From Treponema sp. (GTDB lineage Bacteria; Spirochaetota; Spirochaetia; Treponematales; Treponemataceae), in the NCBI GenBank assembly GCA_012520945.1, contig JAAYNH010000056.1, forward strand, positions 28,416-92,415: a stretch of 64,000 bases of DNA, read 5' to 3'. Positions 17,693 to 27,800 of the stretch are shown piece after piece. Below the pieces are notes generated by a model, which saw nothing but the letters and a program-made list of their open reading frames with translations, had not been told where the DNA came from and did not search any database. The stretch's first letter is position 1. The number at the start of each line of letters is the position of its first letter. The translations under genes and the position numbers were made by a program.

Positions 17693-18546
17693 TATGCTAA
17701 AACCTTTCTTAATTCGTATTCTAAAATGTCAGTTGCTCCTAATTCCTTTAATCTAGGTAATAACGTTGGCACTTCACTTCTATTTACAGCAATCTTAATT
17801 GCATAACCATCATCTCCATAAAGAGTAGCAACAGTTGGACTACGCATTGCAGGTAATCCTTTAACTAGATCTTCAAAACGCTCTTTTACAACGTTCATTT
17901 CCAGCATTACTCTATCACGTGCATCCAAAACCGCTTCAAAAAGCATTTTTAATTCCATGATTTTCTTTTTTTTATCAGGATTTTCCATAGCGGTTTTTGA
18001 TGCAAACATACATGTAGAACTATACATAATCGTATCGACAATGCGTAGTCCGTTTTCAACCAAAGTTCTTCCTGTAGATGTATTATCAATAATCATGTCG
18101 GAATCGTCCGGCGGAAAAACTTCAGTAGCTCCGTATGTACGAACAATTAAAGAATTGATTTTATTTTCATCAAGCCACTTTTTAGCAATTTTTTCATATT
18201 CTGTTGCTACAATAACACGTTTTGATTTGAGCATATTATCATCTATTGCATTTGGAACGGCAGCGACTATTCGCACTGCATCAAATCCTAAATCCATGAT
18301 TTCAACTACATCCGCACCCGTTTCTTCAACCCAATCACGACCTGTAAAACCTACATCATGGGCTCCAAGCTCAAGTAACTTACCAATATTTTGCGGTTTC
18401 ATAACTTTTGCTTCCAAATCATCTTGATTCACTGTTGGTCTATATGCACGATCCGGCAATTTAATACTTATTCCGGCTCCTGAAAAAAGTGAAATTACAT
18501 TTTCATAAATACGTCCCTTAGGAAGTAAAATTTTAAGTTTTTCCAT
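17692..18546 (-). CDS. hisG: ATP phosphoribosyltransferase, long form
   Basis: 284 residues. LKILLPKGRIYENVISLFSGAGI lies at the start, DVGFTGRDWVEETGADV in domain I, IDNTSTGRTLVENGL for PRPP binding, and a C-terminal ACT-like regulatory segment ending KELGATDILEYELRKVL. The long form carries its own histidine feedback domain and needs no HisZ. It catalyses the first committed step of histidine synthesis. A GAGGG ribosome site lies 8 bases upstream. It begins 26 bases after the stop of the GGDEF/EAL gene on the same strand, so read-through from that gene is possible. Confidence 0.96.
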   Translation of the reverse strand: MEKLKILLPKGRIYENVISLFSGAGISIKLPDRAYRPTVNQDDLEAKVMKPQNIGKLLELGAHDVGFTGRDWVEETGADVVEIMDLGFDAVRIVAAVPNAIDDNMLKSKRVIVATEYEKIAKKWLDENKINSLIVRTYGATEVFPPDDSDMIIDNTSTGRTLVENGLRIVDTIMYSSTCMFASKTAMENPDKKKKIMELKMLFEAVLDARDRVMLEMNVVKERFEDLVKGLPAMRSPTVATLYGDDGYAIKIAVNRSEVPTLLPRLKELGATDILEYELRKVLA

Positions 18547-18571
18547 AATAACCCTCTAAAACAATTATATA

Positions 18572-20095
18572 CTAAGTCACATCTTTTGTCGTCATAAATT
18601 TATCTGCAAAAAGTCTATATTCATTTATCGGCATAGGTTTTGCATATATAAAGGTTTGAACAGCATCACAACCTATTTCTTTTAAAAACTCAATTTGACT
18701 GGAAGTTTCAACTCCTTCTGCAACAGTTTTAATTCCTAAATCATGTGTTAAGCTAATAATTCCATTAATGACTTGTCTACTTCTTACATCGTATTTTCCG
18801 GTAAAAAAACATCGATCTAGCTTTAGAACATCTACCGGAATATTTTTTAAGACATTCAACGATGAATAACCGGAACCGAAATCATCTAAAGAACATTTAT
18901 ATCCTAGTAAATGTAATTCTTCGGTTAAATCAAAAAGTAATGTCATATTCTGAAAAACTAAACTTTCAGTTAATTCAAACTCAATATATTTAGATGGTAC
19001 ATCATATTCTTTTCGTATTTTTTCAAACTCATCCAAAAAATTAGGTTCCAAAAAATGTGCTTTACTTAAATTGACACTTATCACACCAAAATCATATCCA
19101 GCATCAAGCCAAGAACGAATGTATCGACATACTTGACGAAAAACAAATCGATCAATTTTAACTATAAATCCATTGTATTCAAAAATTGAAATAAAACTTG
19201 CAGGATATAACATGCCCCATTCATCATGATTCCAACGAATTAATGCTTCAGCTCCTTGTAGTGTGTTAGTTTGAATATTATATTTTGGTTGTAAATACAC
19301 TTCGAATTCTTTATGGTCAAAAGAAGTTTGCATTTTTTGCTGAATTTCATAATCACGTTTTAACGAATGACGAGTATCTTCATTATAAAATGCATATTTT
19401 GTTTCATAACCACCCTGTTGAGCGAGAGTATATTGAGCCATATTTGCTCTATCCATCATTTTATGAAAATACATTGATTTATCGGTGATTTTATAAATTC
19501 CAACACGAAATATGATATTTGTTTGTTGTAATTCTTTTCTTCCATAAACAGATATAGCGTCCATAACTACTTTAAGTCTGTTTTTGGTTTCTGTATTTGA
19601 AATAAATTTCATAAAGATAAGAAATTCATCACCAACAATACGTGCAACAAACTCTCCACTACTAAGAGATTTTTTTAACATTGTAAAAATATTTTTTAAT
19701 GCTTCTGTTGAAATTTCATGACCGAATTTATCATTAATAAGTTTAAATTTAACCATATCAATATATGCAATACAGTAATTTACATCCGGATTTTTTTTTA
19801 ACTCTTTTTCAACATAATATTGCATATATTTTAAATTTTCTCCGTCAATTACATCATCAAAATAAGCAGATTTATAAAGACGTTTACGCATATTCTCCTG
19901 ATATAAAAGTAAAATTAATAGTCCTACTATTATAAAAGCACTGAGAAGAAAATTTAAAGTATTTTTTGAATCTAATTTAATTTGAAGAAAACATAAAAAA
20001 CAAATTACGGCAAACAGAATTGCATAAAAAATTTTAATAATTATATTATGCCTTTTAGTATCAAGTCCAACATCTTTAAATTTATTATTAATCAT
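18572..20095 (-). CDS. Membrane GGDEF-EAL protein, predicted c-di-GMP phosphodiesterase
   Basis: 507 residues: two N-terminal membrane helices (about 20-40 and 47-65), a GGDEF domain (about 80-240) and an EAL domain (about 245-500). The GGDEF signature reads IVGDEF, so the first Gly is lost and cyclase activity is doubtful. EAL motifs are intact: EALIRW, SVNLSKAHFLE, EFELTES, LDDFGSGYSSLNVLK, KLDRCF and AEGVET. The likely role is hydrolysis of cyclic di-GMP, with the GGDEF part as a GTP sensor or scaffold. There is no extracellular sensory domain beyond the short hairpin loop. It is upstream of hisG on the same strand but functionally unrelated. Confidence 0.9.
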   Translation of the reverse strand: MINNKFKDVGLDTKRHNIIIKIFYAILFAVICFLCFLQIKLDSKNTLNFLLSAFIIVGLLILLLYQENMRKRLYKSAYFDDVIDGENLKYMQYYVEKELKKNPDVNYCIAYIDMVKFKLINDKFGHEISTEALKNIFTMLKKSLSSGEFVARIVGDEFLIFMKFISNTETKNRLKVVMDAISVYGRKELQQTNIIFRVGIYKITDKSMYFHKMMDRANMAQYTLAQQGGYETKYAFYNEDTRHSLKRDYEIQQKMQTSFDHKEFEVYLQPKYNIQTNTLQGAEALIRWNHDEWGMLYPASFISIFEYNGFIVKIDRFVFRQVCRYIRSWLDAGYDFGVISVNLSKAHFLEPNFLDEFEKIRKEYDVPSKYIEFELTESLVFQNMTLLFDLTEELHLLGYKCSLDDFGSGYSSLNVLKNIPVDVLKLDRCFFTGKYDVRSRQVINGIISLTHDLGIKTVAEGVETSSQIEFLKEIGCDAVQTFIYAKPMPINEYRLFADKFMTTKDVT

Positions 20096-20255
20096 TATTT
20101 TTCGTCCAATACCATATGTTAAATAACAAATCCTATTATAGTTTTTTTATTGTTTTTATTCAACGCTAAAATTATAAAAAAGAGCAAAATTATACTCAAA
20201 AAAAACAAATTTTAACTAAATTTTAATATTATTCTTAAATATATTTTTTTTAAAA

Positions 20256-20287
20256 TAAAAAAACTGCCTTGGATGTCCAAGGCAGTC
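20256..20287 (-). terminator. Rho-independent terminator of the ABC sugar-transport operon
   Basis: Minus strand ACTGCCTTGG - 4-base loop - CCAAGGCAGT, a perfect 10-bp stem, then seven T. It lies 27 bases past the solute-binding protein stop. Confidence 0.92.
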
Positions 20288-20313
20288 ATTTATACAAAGA
20301 TTAGATACACAAA

Positions 20314-21897
20314 TTATTTGAGCAAGCTATTTGCTTTACAGTGTTCTAAAGCTTCTTTTTCCCATTGTGCTGCACCCATTTTGTCAAGTTCAGCAACCCA
20401 TGCAGTCCAGTTTTCTTTTACAAGAGGGCGTTTTCCTGTCAAGAATTCAAGAATACCTTGTTCCCAGAAACGTTTGAGGTCAGCTTTTGGAGGAGCAATT
20501 GTATCTCCACCGATACATGCAGTCCATGTAAGGCTTTGCATTTTGCGAAGTGTTTTAAGAGCACTCATAGTTTTCTTTGATACTGCAGTTGTATATGTTG
20601 GATAACGTGCTGTCAATTCTAAGTCACTATTATAGAAAACCATGTTACGTAATTGTGTAAGATGTTGGTTTTCCGATTTGCTGTAGAATTTTGAAGGATC
20701 TGCAAGACCTACATCTGTTGGAACTCCACCTGGACCTTTTACGTAGTTAACATTTTCTTTACCGAAACCGAGGAGGTAGTAACCTTCTTCTGATGACATC
20801 CATTCAAGAAGTCTTGCAATAGCATCTTTTTTGCCTGCTGATTTTTTGGAAACAGCATAGATACGATATGCTACATTATAAGGACCCATTGATTGTTTTC
20901 CACTTGGACCTTTTGGTGCATCAATAACGATGAGCTCACCGTTAGGGAAGTTTTTATCAAAAGGAGCATAGTTTGATTCTGAGTGAAGAGCTGCGTTTTG
21001 TTCACGGAACATACCGAATCTACCTTGTTTCCATGCACCGCGGAAGTCGTCTTTTTTGTAAGCCATCCAGTTAGGATCGATTACACCTTCATCCATCATT
21101 TTTTTAACAAATTGAAGGAATTCGAAGTAAGCCGGTTTACGAACATTAAGACCAAAATTACTTTTTGAAAGATTCCATGAACCTTCAACACCGAATGCAC
21201 CTGCAAGAGGTTCAAAACGGCGACCGAGGCCACCTTCGAGGTTGTTTATTTCAAGGTATGCACCAAAACCGTATGTGTCGTTTTTACCGTTCCCGTCCGG
21301 ATCTTTTTCTGTAAATGCTTTTGCTACAGCAAAGAATTCATCCAAAGTTGTAGGAACTTTAAGACCAAGTTTATCCAACCAGTCTTTGCGGATTACAAGA
21401 CCTTCATTTTTAGCAATTGAACCTGGTGAAGCAAGACCGAAATTACCTTTGATTTTTCCATCGTCATAATATGTATGTGATTGTGCTGCTTGATCATACA
21501 TAGCTTTTGTACGAACAGGCATTTTTGCAAACATATCACTAACATCTGCAACCAAACCGTTTTTAACAAGATTCAACCAAGCAGGACGACTTACCATAAA
21601 TAAATCAGGAAGAGCGTTTGCTGCACCGGCTGCGTTGATTTTAACGTCTTGATCGTTTGGTGATGATGGGAGAGCTGTTATTTTAAGATCAATATTTAAT
21701 TTATCTTTGATGATCTTAATAACTTCCCAGTCTGCCGGTGGCGGACCGGCTTCCGTAACTGCTGCACCATACCAAATTTCAATTGGTACAGCTCTACCTG
21801 ACACTTTTCCTGTTTCTTTTCCACCTTCAGCGAAAACAGGGAGAACGAGGCACATTACTATAAGTAATGCTACCAATGCTTTCAACATTTGTTTCAT
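20314..21897 (-). CDS. Extracellular solute-binding protein of a CUT1 sugar ABC importer (LplA/YtcQ type)
   Basis: 527 residues from ATG 21895-21897, which has AGGAGG 7-8 bases upstream; a frame ten codons longer was rejected. Signal peptide MKQMLKALVALLIVMCLVLPVFA. The long form (over 500 residues) with IEIWYGAAVTEAGPPPADWEVIKIIKDKL, FMVSRPAWLNLVKNGLVADVS and a late KKDAIARLLEWMSSEEGYYLLGFG is characteristic of the LplA/YtcQ group. In B. subtilis that group imports pectin-derived (rhamnogalacturonan) oligosaccharides through YteP/YtcP. No lipobox Cys is seen, so it is free in the periplasm. It is the last gene of the operon regulator-permease-permease-binding protein. The ATPase subunit is not encoded here and is probably shared. 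Confidence 0.92.
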   Translation of the reverse strand: MKQMLKALVALLIVMCLVLPVFAEGGKETGKVSGRAVPIEIWYGAAVTEAGPPPADWEVIKIIKDKLNIDLKITALPSSPNDQDVKINAAGAANALPDLFMVSRPAWLNLVKNGLVADVSDMFAKMPVRTKAMYDQAAQSHTYYDDGKIKGNFGLASPGSIAKNEGLVIRKDWLDKLGLKVPTTLDEFFAVAKAFTEKDPDGNGKNDTYGFGAYLEINNLEGGLGRRFEPLAGAFGVEGSWNLSKSNFGLNVRKPAYFEFLQFVKKMMDEGVIDPNWMAYKKDDFRGAWKQGRFGMFREQNAALHSESNYAPFDKNFPNGELIVIDAPKGPSGKQSMGPYNVAYRIYAVSKKSAGKKDAIARLLEWMSSEEGYYLLGFGKENVNYVKGPGGVPTDVGLADPSKFYSKSENQHLTQLRNMVFYNSDLELTARYPTYTTAVSKKTMSALKTLRKMQSLTWTACIGGDTIAPPKADLKRFWEQGILEFLTGKRPLVKENWTAWVAELDKMGAAQWEKEALEHCKANSLLK

Positions 21898-21992
21898 TTT
21901 TTTCCTCCTTGTGAAATATGAAAACAATTCAAATATATAACAATATCCGGTTGCAATGGTTACATTGCACCCGGAAAATCGTTCAAAACAAA

Positions 21993-23804
21993 TTAACCCT
22001 TAACAGAGCCAACCAATGTACCCTTTGTAAAATATTTCTGAATGAACGGGTAAGCTACAATCATAGGAATTGCAGACATAAATACTGAAGCAGCCTTTAT
22101 TGCTTCAACAGGTGCACTACCAAAAGCAGAAACTTCAATATTTTCACCCATACTAATACCCAACAAAATATTACGTAACAAAATAGGTAACGGTTGAAGG
22201 TTATTATCATTTAAATAAAGCATTGCATGCATAAAGTCGTTCCAGAAAGAAACACCGTAATACAAGCCAATTGTCATGATAATAGGTTTGGACAATGGAA
22301 GAATAATTCTCCAAAGAACGTAAACTTCAGATGCACCGTCTATACGTGCCGATTCTTTAAGTTCTTCAGGAATGCCCTCAAAGAAACCACGCATAATAAG
22401 TACGTTATATGCACCGATTGCTCCCGGAACGAAAATTGAACCGATATGGTTAATTAAACCAAGTTTTACAATTACCAAATACATCGGAATCATACCGGTA
22501 TTAAACAAATACGGAATTAAAATAAATACGTTCAAAAATTTAAGTCCAGGCATATTTTTCACTGACAATGTATATGCCATTGGAATTGTCATCAACAAGG
22601 CAATAAAAACACCAAAGAACAAAATAATGAAGCTGTTACGGAAAGCCATAAGGAATCCATTATTACCTAACAATGACTTGAATGCGTCAATTGACCAATG
22701 CCACGGAGCTAAGAACATACCACGAAGACCGGAACCGATATTTAAAGATGCATCAAGATCAATTGCTCCTTGAATATTTTTACGCAACTCAACCAGCGTT
22801 TCTCCTGCAACAATTTTACTTTCCAATGATGCAGATAAATTATTCATTACTTTTGCAATATTTTTTGAATTTTTCTTATCCTGATTCATTGCAATATAAG
22901 CATTCATTTCTTTTCTTGCAACAGAAATATCATCCGAAAGTTTTGCAAGAATATCCATATCAATTTCAGTTTCATTTTTAATTGATGACGCAATAGACAT
23001 GGTTTCTTCCGTCATTTTTGCAAATAATTCGCTATTAATCGCCGGCTCGGTACCAAGGAAAAGAAAAAGTCTTTCAGAGCTTGTATTAAGTTTTGTACTC
23101 AAACTTTTAATAATCTTTTCATAACCCAAAATCTTTTCACTGCTTGAGCGTTGTTTAGCTTCAAGAGATTTCTTTTGCTTTTCAAGCTTTGCAGCATTTT
23201 TTTCTGCAACAACTTTTACTTTACCATCGGAAACAGCAATAATTTCATCTTGTTCATAAATTGCATTGCGAACAACACTTAACTCTGCACCATATTTTTC
23301 AGCTTTTGCCCTTTCTGTTGCTAAAGCGGAAATTGTTTTGTTTATTTTTTGTGTTCCCTTTATGTTTGAAGCAAAAGCTGACAAACTCTTTTTCATATTC
23401 TCTTGTTTGAGAATTTCCGTAACAATACCGACTGTAGAAGCTGTTTCTTCGTCCACAACAACTTCTTCAACCACAACATCCGCAACATCTTCGCCTTCTG
23501 TAACTACAGGAGCAACAGAAATTGTTTTCAATTTTTCATCAATTGAAGAGCGCAAACTCACCAAAGCAACATGTTCATCCGTTTCACCCATGTGTTCAAC
23601 ATTTGTGCCAACAAATGACATCGGACGGAAAGCCGTCGTAATTGTACTCCATAAAGGAACAACAACTGCTATAAGAATAAGCACAAGGTACGTATCAAGC
23701 ACACGATAAAAAATTTTATCGGCGGCGGTAAGTTTAACTGTAGAAATCAAATCCTTTTCTTTGACTTTTTTAGTTTTTTTAATTTTTTTATCTTCTGCCA
23801 TCAT
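21993..23804 (-). CDS. Carbohydrate ABC permease (LplC/YtcP type) with a ~300-residue coiled-coil insertion
   Basis: 603 residues, about twice the usual length. A basic N-terminus and TM1 (about 37-60) are followed by the standard first-loop start (TTAFRPMSFVG). About 300 residues (roughly 66-368) rich in Glu, Lys, Ala and Ser then follow, with extended heptad-like helices (for example around EKQKKSLEAKQRSSSEKILGY) and an acidic Val/Glu patch. The normal permease resumes at FLAPWHWSIDAFKSLLG: TM2-TM6 and the EAA loop (GIPEELKESARIDGASEVYVLWRIILPLSKP). The reading frame is continuous, and an AGGAG site is upstream. By topology the insertion would lie in the periplasm beside the binding-protein docking face. 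It is 6 bases downstream of the partner permease. Confidence 0.92.
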   Translation of the reverse strand: MMAEDKKIKKTKKVKEKDLISTVKLTAADKIFYRVLDTYLVLILIAVVVPLWSTITTAFRPMSFVGTNVEHMGETDEHVALVSLRSSIDEKLKTISVAPVVTEGEDVADVVVEEVVVDEETASTVGIVTEILKQENMKKSLSAFASNIKGTQKINKTISALATERAKAEKYGAELSVVRNAIYEQDEIIAVSDGKVKVVAEKNAAKLEKQKKSLEAKQRSSSEKILGYEKIIKSLSTKLNTSSERLFLFLGTEPAINSELFAKMTEETMSIASSIKNETEIDMDILAKLSDDISVARKEMNAYIAMNQDKKNSKNIAKVMNNLSASLESKIVAGETLVELRKNIQGAIDLDASLNIGSGLRGMFLAPWHWSIDAFKSLLGNNGFLMAFRNSFIILFFGVFIALLMTIPMAYTLSVKNMPGLKFLNVFILIPYLFNTGMIPMYLVIVKLGLINHIGSIFVPGAIGAYNVLIMRGFFEGIPEELKESARIDGASEVYVLWRIILPLSKPIIMTIGLYYGVSFWNDFMHAMLYLNDNNLQPLPILLRNILLGISMGENIEVSAFGSAPVEAIKAASVFMSAIPMIVAYPFIQKYFTKGTLVGSVKG

Positions 23805-23810
23805 TATCTC

Positions 23811-24743
23811 CTAGAACAAACCTGAATCCGAAACTTTTTTAACAAGCTTATTTGAAACGGTTACAAGCACAAGACCTATTGCACCTTTAAAGATACCAAC
23901 CGCTGTTGCCAAAGAAAACTCAAACTCAAGCAAACCACTACGATAAACCCAAGTATCAATAATGTCTGCAACACTATACACGGGCGGTGAGTACAACATA
24001 AACATCTGATTAAAACCGGCATCAAGAATCGTACCGAGACGAAGTAATACAACCATAACGATAACCGGACTGATTGAAGGAAGTGTAATATACCAAACAC
24101 GCTGAATTGCCGTAACTCCTTCTACCATTGCAGCTTCAAACAGTGTCGGATCAATACCCATCAATGCCGCAATAAAAATAATGGCACTCCATCCCATTTC
24201 TTTCCATGCATCCGAAAAAATTACAATCCACGGAAAAGCTTCTGTGTTTGTCAAAAAATCAATAGGTTCGCCACCGAGCATTTTAATAATATCGTTCACA
24301 ATACCATCACCGGGAGCTAACAAAGTGAGCAAAATACCGTACATGATAACCCATGATAAAAAGTGTGGTAAATATGACAATGTTTGAACTGTCTTACGGA
24401 GCATTGGACGTCTACACTCATAGATAACAACAGCAAGTATAATAGCCAAAGGAACGCTGACAAAAAGCTTTCCAAAACTATACATCAATGTGTTTCTAAT
24501 AAGTTCGCCAAAGTAATAAGAACCGATAAAACTTTTAAAATTATCAAAGCCAACCCATTCGCTTCTTAATACACCTAATCCTGGTGAATAATCTTTAAAT
24601 GCAATCTGTCCATTCCAAATCGGAAGATAGCGAAACACCAGATACATACAAAAAGGTATTGCAACAATCAAATAAACTGAGCGAAACCTAACAATGTTCT
24701 TCCAAAAAGCATCTTTTTTGCTATTCAGAATCTTAGTCTTCAT
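23811..24743 (-). CDS. Carbohydrate ABC permease (LplB/YteP type)
   Basis: 310 residues with six membrane helices and the EAA coupling motif MGIDPTLFEAAMVEGVTAIQRVWYITLPSISPVI. The N-terminal part (VAIPFCMYLVFRYLPIWNGQIAFKDYSPGLG) is characteristic of LplB-type permeases. It pairs with the 603-residue permease 6 bases downstream to form the transport channel for the imported oligosaccharide. The size is normal, with no insertion. It starts 61 bases after the regulator gene on the same strand. Confidence 0.93.
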   Translation of the reverse strand: MKTKILNSKKDAFWKNIVRFRSVYLIVAIPFCMYLVFRYLPIWNGQIAFKDYSPGLGVLRSEWVGFDNFKSFIGSYYFGELIRNTLMYSFGKLFVSVPLAIILAVVIYECRRPMLRKTVQTLSYLPHFLSWVIMYGILLTLLAPGDGIVNDIIKMLGGEPIDFLTNTEAFPWIVIFSDAWKEMGWSAIIFIAALMGIDPTLFEAAMVEGVTAIQRVWYITLPSISPVIVMVVLLRLGTILDAGFNQMFMLYSPPVYSVADIIDTWVYRSGLLEFEFSLATAVGIFKGAIGLVLVTVSNKLVKKVSDSGLF

Positions 24744-24804
24744 ATTCTAACCTCATTCTTTAGATTACCTTATTTCCTCTGCAATATGCAGATATTTTAT
24801 TGTA

Positions 24805-27800
24805 CTATTCCGACCTTCGTTGTGTTTTATTACGAATTTTTCCCGGCGGAACACCGTGAATTTTCTTAAAAACACGACAAAAATAAGCCTGATCTTGAAA
24901 TCCTGTTTGTTCGGCAATTTCATAAATAGTGCCGTTTGTATTTAATAATAAATCAGTTGCTAAGGATATTCTATACCTATTTAGATATTCCCACAAGGAC
25001 AAACCCAATTCTTTTCGAAAAATTCGCGTCAAATAATCTTCACTGACATGGACTGAATCCGCTAATTTCCATCGTACAATCTGTGAAGAAACGTGTTCAT
25101 TAAGATAAATTATGGCCTTTTTCACTAACGCCCCTGTGTGAGGAGGCAAAATTTCTCCACCGGAAATTATTTCACGAATTCTTTTTGCAAATTGTGAAGA
25201 AGAGGCAACTCCACGATTACACACAAGCAATCGTGGCAATGAACATACTTCTTCGGACTCTTCACTTGGTAAAAATGTTTTTGGCAAAATAAGAATTGGA
25301 ACCAAAACCGTATCCGGCCTGCGTCTAATTGCTTTAATTGCATCAATGTCAATTTTTTCAAAAACTATTAAAGAAGGCAAAACCTGAGTTATCACAGAAT
25401 CAAAATCTGCCATGGAATTAATGGATATGACATTATCTGAATTAGCCCAACCTTCATATCGTGTAACCATAGCATTTATAAACAAAACAGGTTCCTCTCG
25501 TTTTGCACGAATGGCTTTTTCCAACATCTCAAGAAGCGTTGTTGCCGAAACTTTTTCGGAAAAGCACATAAAAGGCGCCCTAAATAACTCAGAATGATTT
25601 CGCATTGCATAAACATTAACAATATCCTTCATTGTTGCTTTATCAAAATTCCAAGCAATAATTGATGTCGAATTCTTATCAAGATTGATAAATTCATTGT
25701 AGTTTCCTGTGTTCTTTTGCACTACAGGCAAATGCATATCGGAAATTTCAAACAAATTTTCAGTAAATGAGATGATTCGTTCCGGGATTTTTGCATTTTT
25801 ACACGGAGCAAGCCCCGCAAGATTCGGATAAGGCAAAACAACATGACAATAGTCTTTTTCCGCAATAAGCTCACCAAATTGCAAAAGAACAAGTTTTTCA
25901 GCCAAAAGCATTGACGGCTTTGCCCAAGAATCTACAGGATTTCTATTTGACGTAAAAACAATATGCACTCCGTCATTTTCAAGCGAACATCTTAAATCTC
26001 CGGAATATTCTTCACGTATAATATCGAACGCTTTTTTAAGACGATCCGAGTCTCCATACAAAAGTGGAAAACCAAAAACATCAGGAATGATTTCATTTAA
26101 ATGGAATAATCTTTTTTCAACAGCCAAATCATCTACTTTTGAAAGTGTCAAATCAACGAGCATATTTGTTTTTTCCAGTTGAGCATTTACTTGAGACTTT
26201 ACAAATAAAATTTGTTCCACAAGGATATCTTTATCGAATTTACCGTCCTCAACCAAATTTTCTATGCTTTCAAGTTTTTGCACAATATCAATCAAGGGGT
26301 CGCTCAAATCCGCTCCAATGTTTGAGAAAAATTCTGTTTTAGCATGCTCTGCACGTTCTGCAATTTGTTTTGACGCTAATGTCTGTTCAAATAAAAAAAT
26401 TCCATGCAATGAATTACTAACAGCAGAACGTAAATCTTCGTAAACACTTCCGTCAAAAAATGCAATATTCGTAATTATATAACCCAATGGTTGGTTTTCA
26501 ATGAATAACGGTTGCACTAAAAATGCACCGGATAAATAATCTTTTTCCAATTCTTTAGGCACTAATCGACCGGCAGAAAACAATTCCGACTGAGATTCCA
26601 AATAAACTAGCGAACCTCCGCTATCACGGGAAAAACCTCCCACATAGCGATAAAATTCATCATTTTCATAAAGAACGATAGAAACCGTATGCAATCCAAT
26701 TTTAGGTAATTGTTCAAAAAGAATATTTATCAATTCTTTACGATTATGTGCAGATAGCAAATCACATTTTAATGAATTTAAAACCGAATAACGACGTTCA
26801 ATTTCATAACGCTTAAATGTAATGCAACTTGTATGCACTTGTAAAACCATGTTATAAACGGATTTTATAATTTTTGTAAAATAAGATGACACAATTAAAC
26901 CCGACTCTTGCAACAGGGTAATTGCTTCAAAAACAAAACGCACATCCCCTTCTTTATTAAAAAACTTTGTCAAAAAATTTTCAAATAAAGAAAAGAATTT
27001 TTTTGAATCTTGTTCAATAAGAGAATCTATCAATGGTTCAACATATGAATTAGCAGCTTTTGAGCTTAAAGATAAAACTTCAGTAATTTTTGCACAAATA
27101 TCTTTTTTAGCTTGCTCAATATTATCAAGACGTGCATGAAAAACATCTTCTGTAAAAGTTACCAAAGAACGACTACATCCGCAAGACTCACGAACAATTA
27201 ATTTACCGGCAATTTTTTTATATATAGCCCGTGTAGTAATATCTTCCAATGTTTCCTGCATTTTTGTAAAAGAAACGCGAGCTAACTCTTCATACGGCAA
27301 ATGCACTGTAGTGAAAGGCGTTGAAAAAATACGACTTTCTGCAGAATCATTAAAGGAAGCAATACGTAAATCTTCCGGAATTTTGTATCCGTATTTTTGT
27401 AAATATAAAACCGCAGCAAAAAGCATCATGTCACTTGAGCCGATTAACGTATCAAAATCCTGACCCGGAACTAAATTTCGTTTTTCATAAAGCTGAACAA
27501 TTGCTTTTTCGCCTTCTGTCCATAAAACAGGTTCGCTGATTAAATTTTCATATCCTTCAAACAAAATATTTTCTTCTTTGAGAGCATCTAAAAATGCTTT
27601 ATATCTTTCTTGAGCAGAAACATGATTTTCCGGTCCTCGCAAAAAAGCAATTTTGCGACTACCGTGTTTTTTTATAAAATGATGCACTAATTCTTTCATT
27701 CCATTATATGCATCAAAATCAACACAAGATGAACCTTGAATTTTATGCCCGATTGTCACAAAAGGCATAGGAGATAATGATTCATGAAAACCGTTTAATT

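Noticed and set aside
18572..20095. Diguanylate cyclase activity for the GGDEF/EAL protein
   Set aside because: The GGDEF signature is degenerate (IVGDEF) while all EAL motifs are intact, so hydrolysis is the better prediction.
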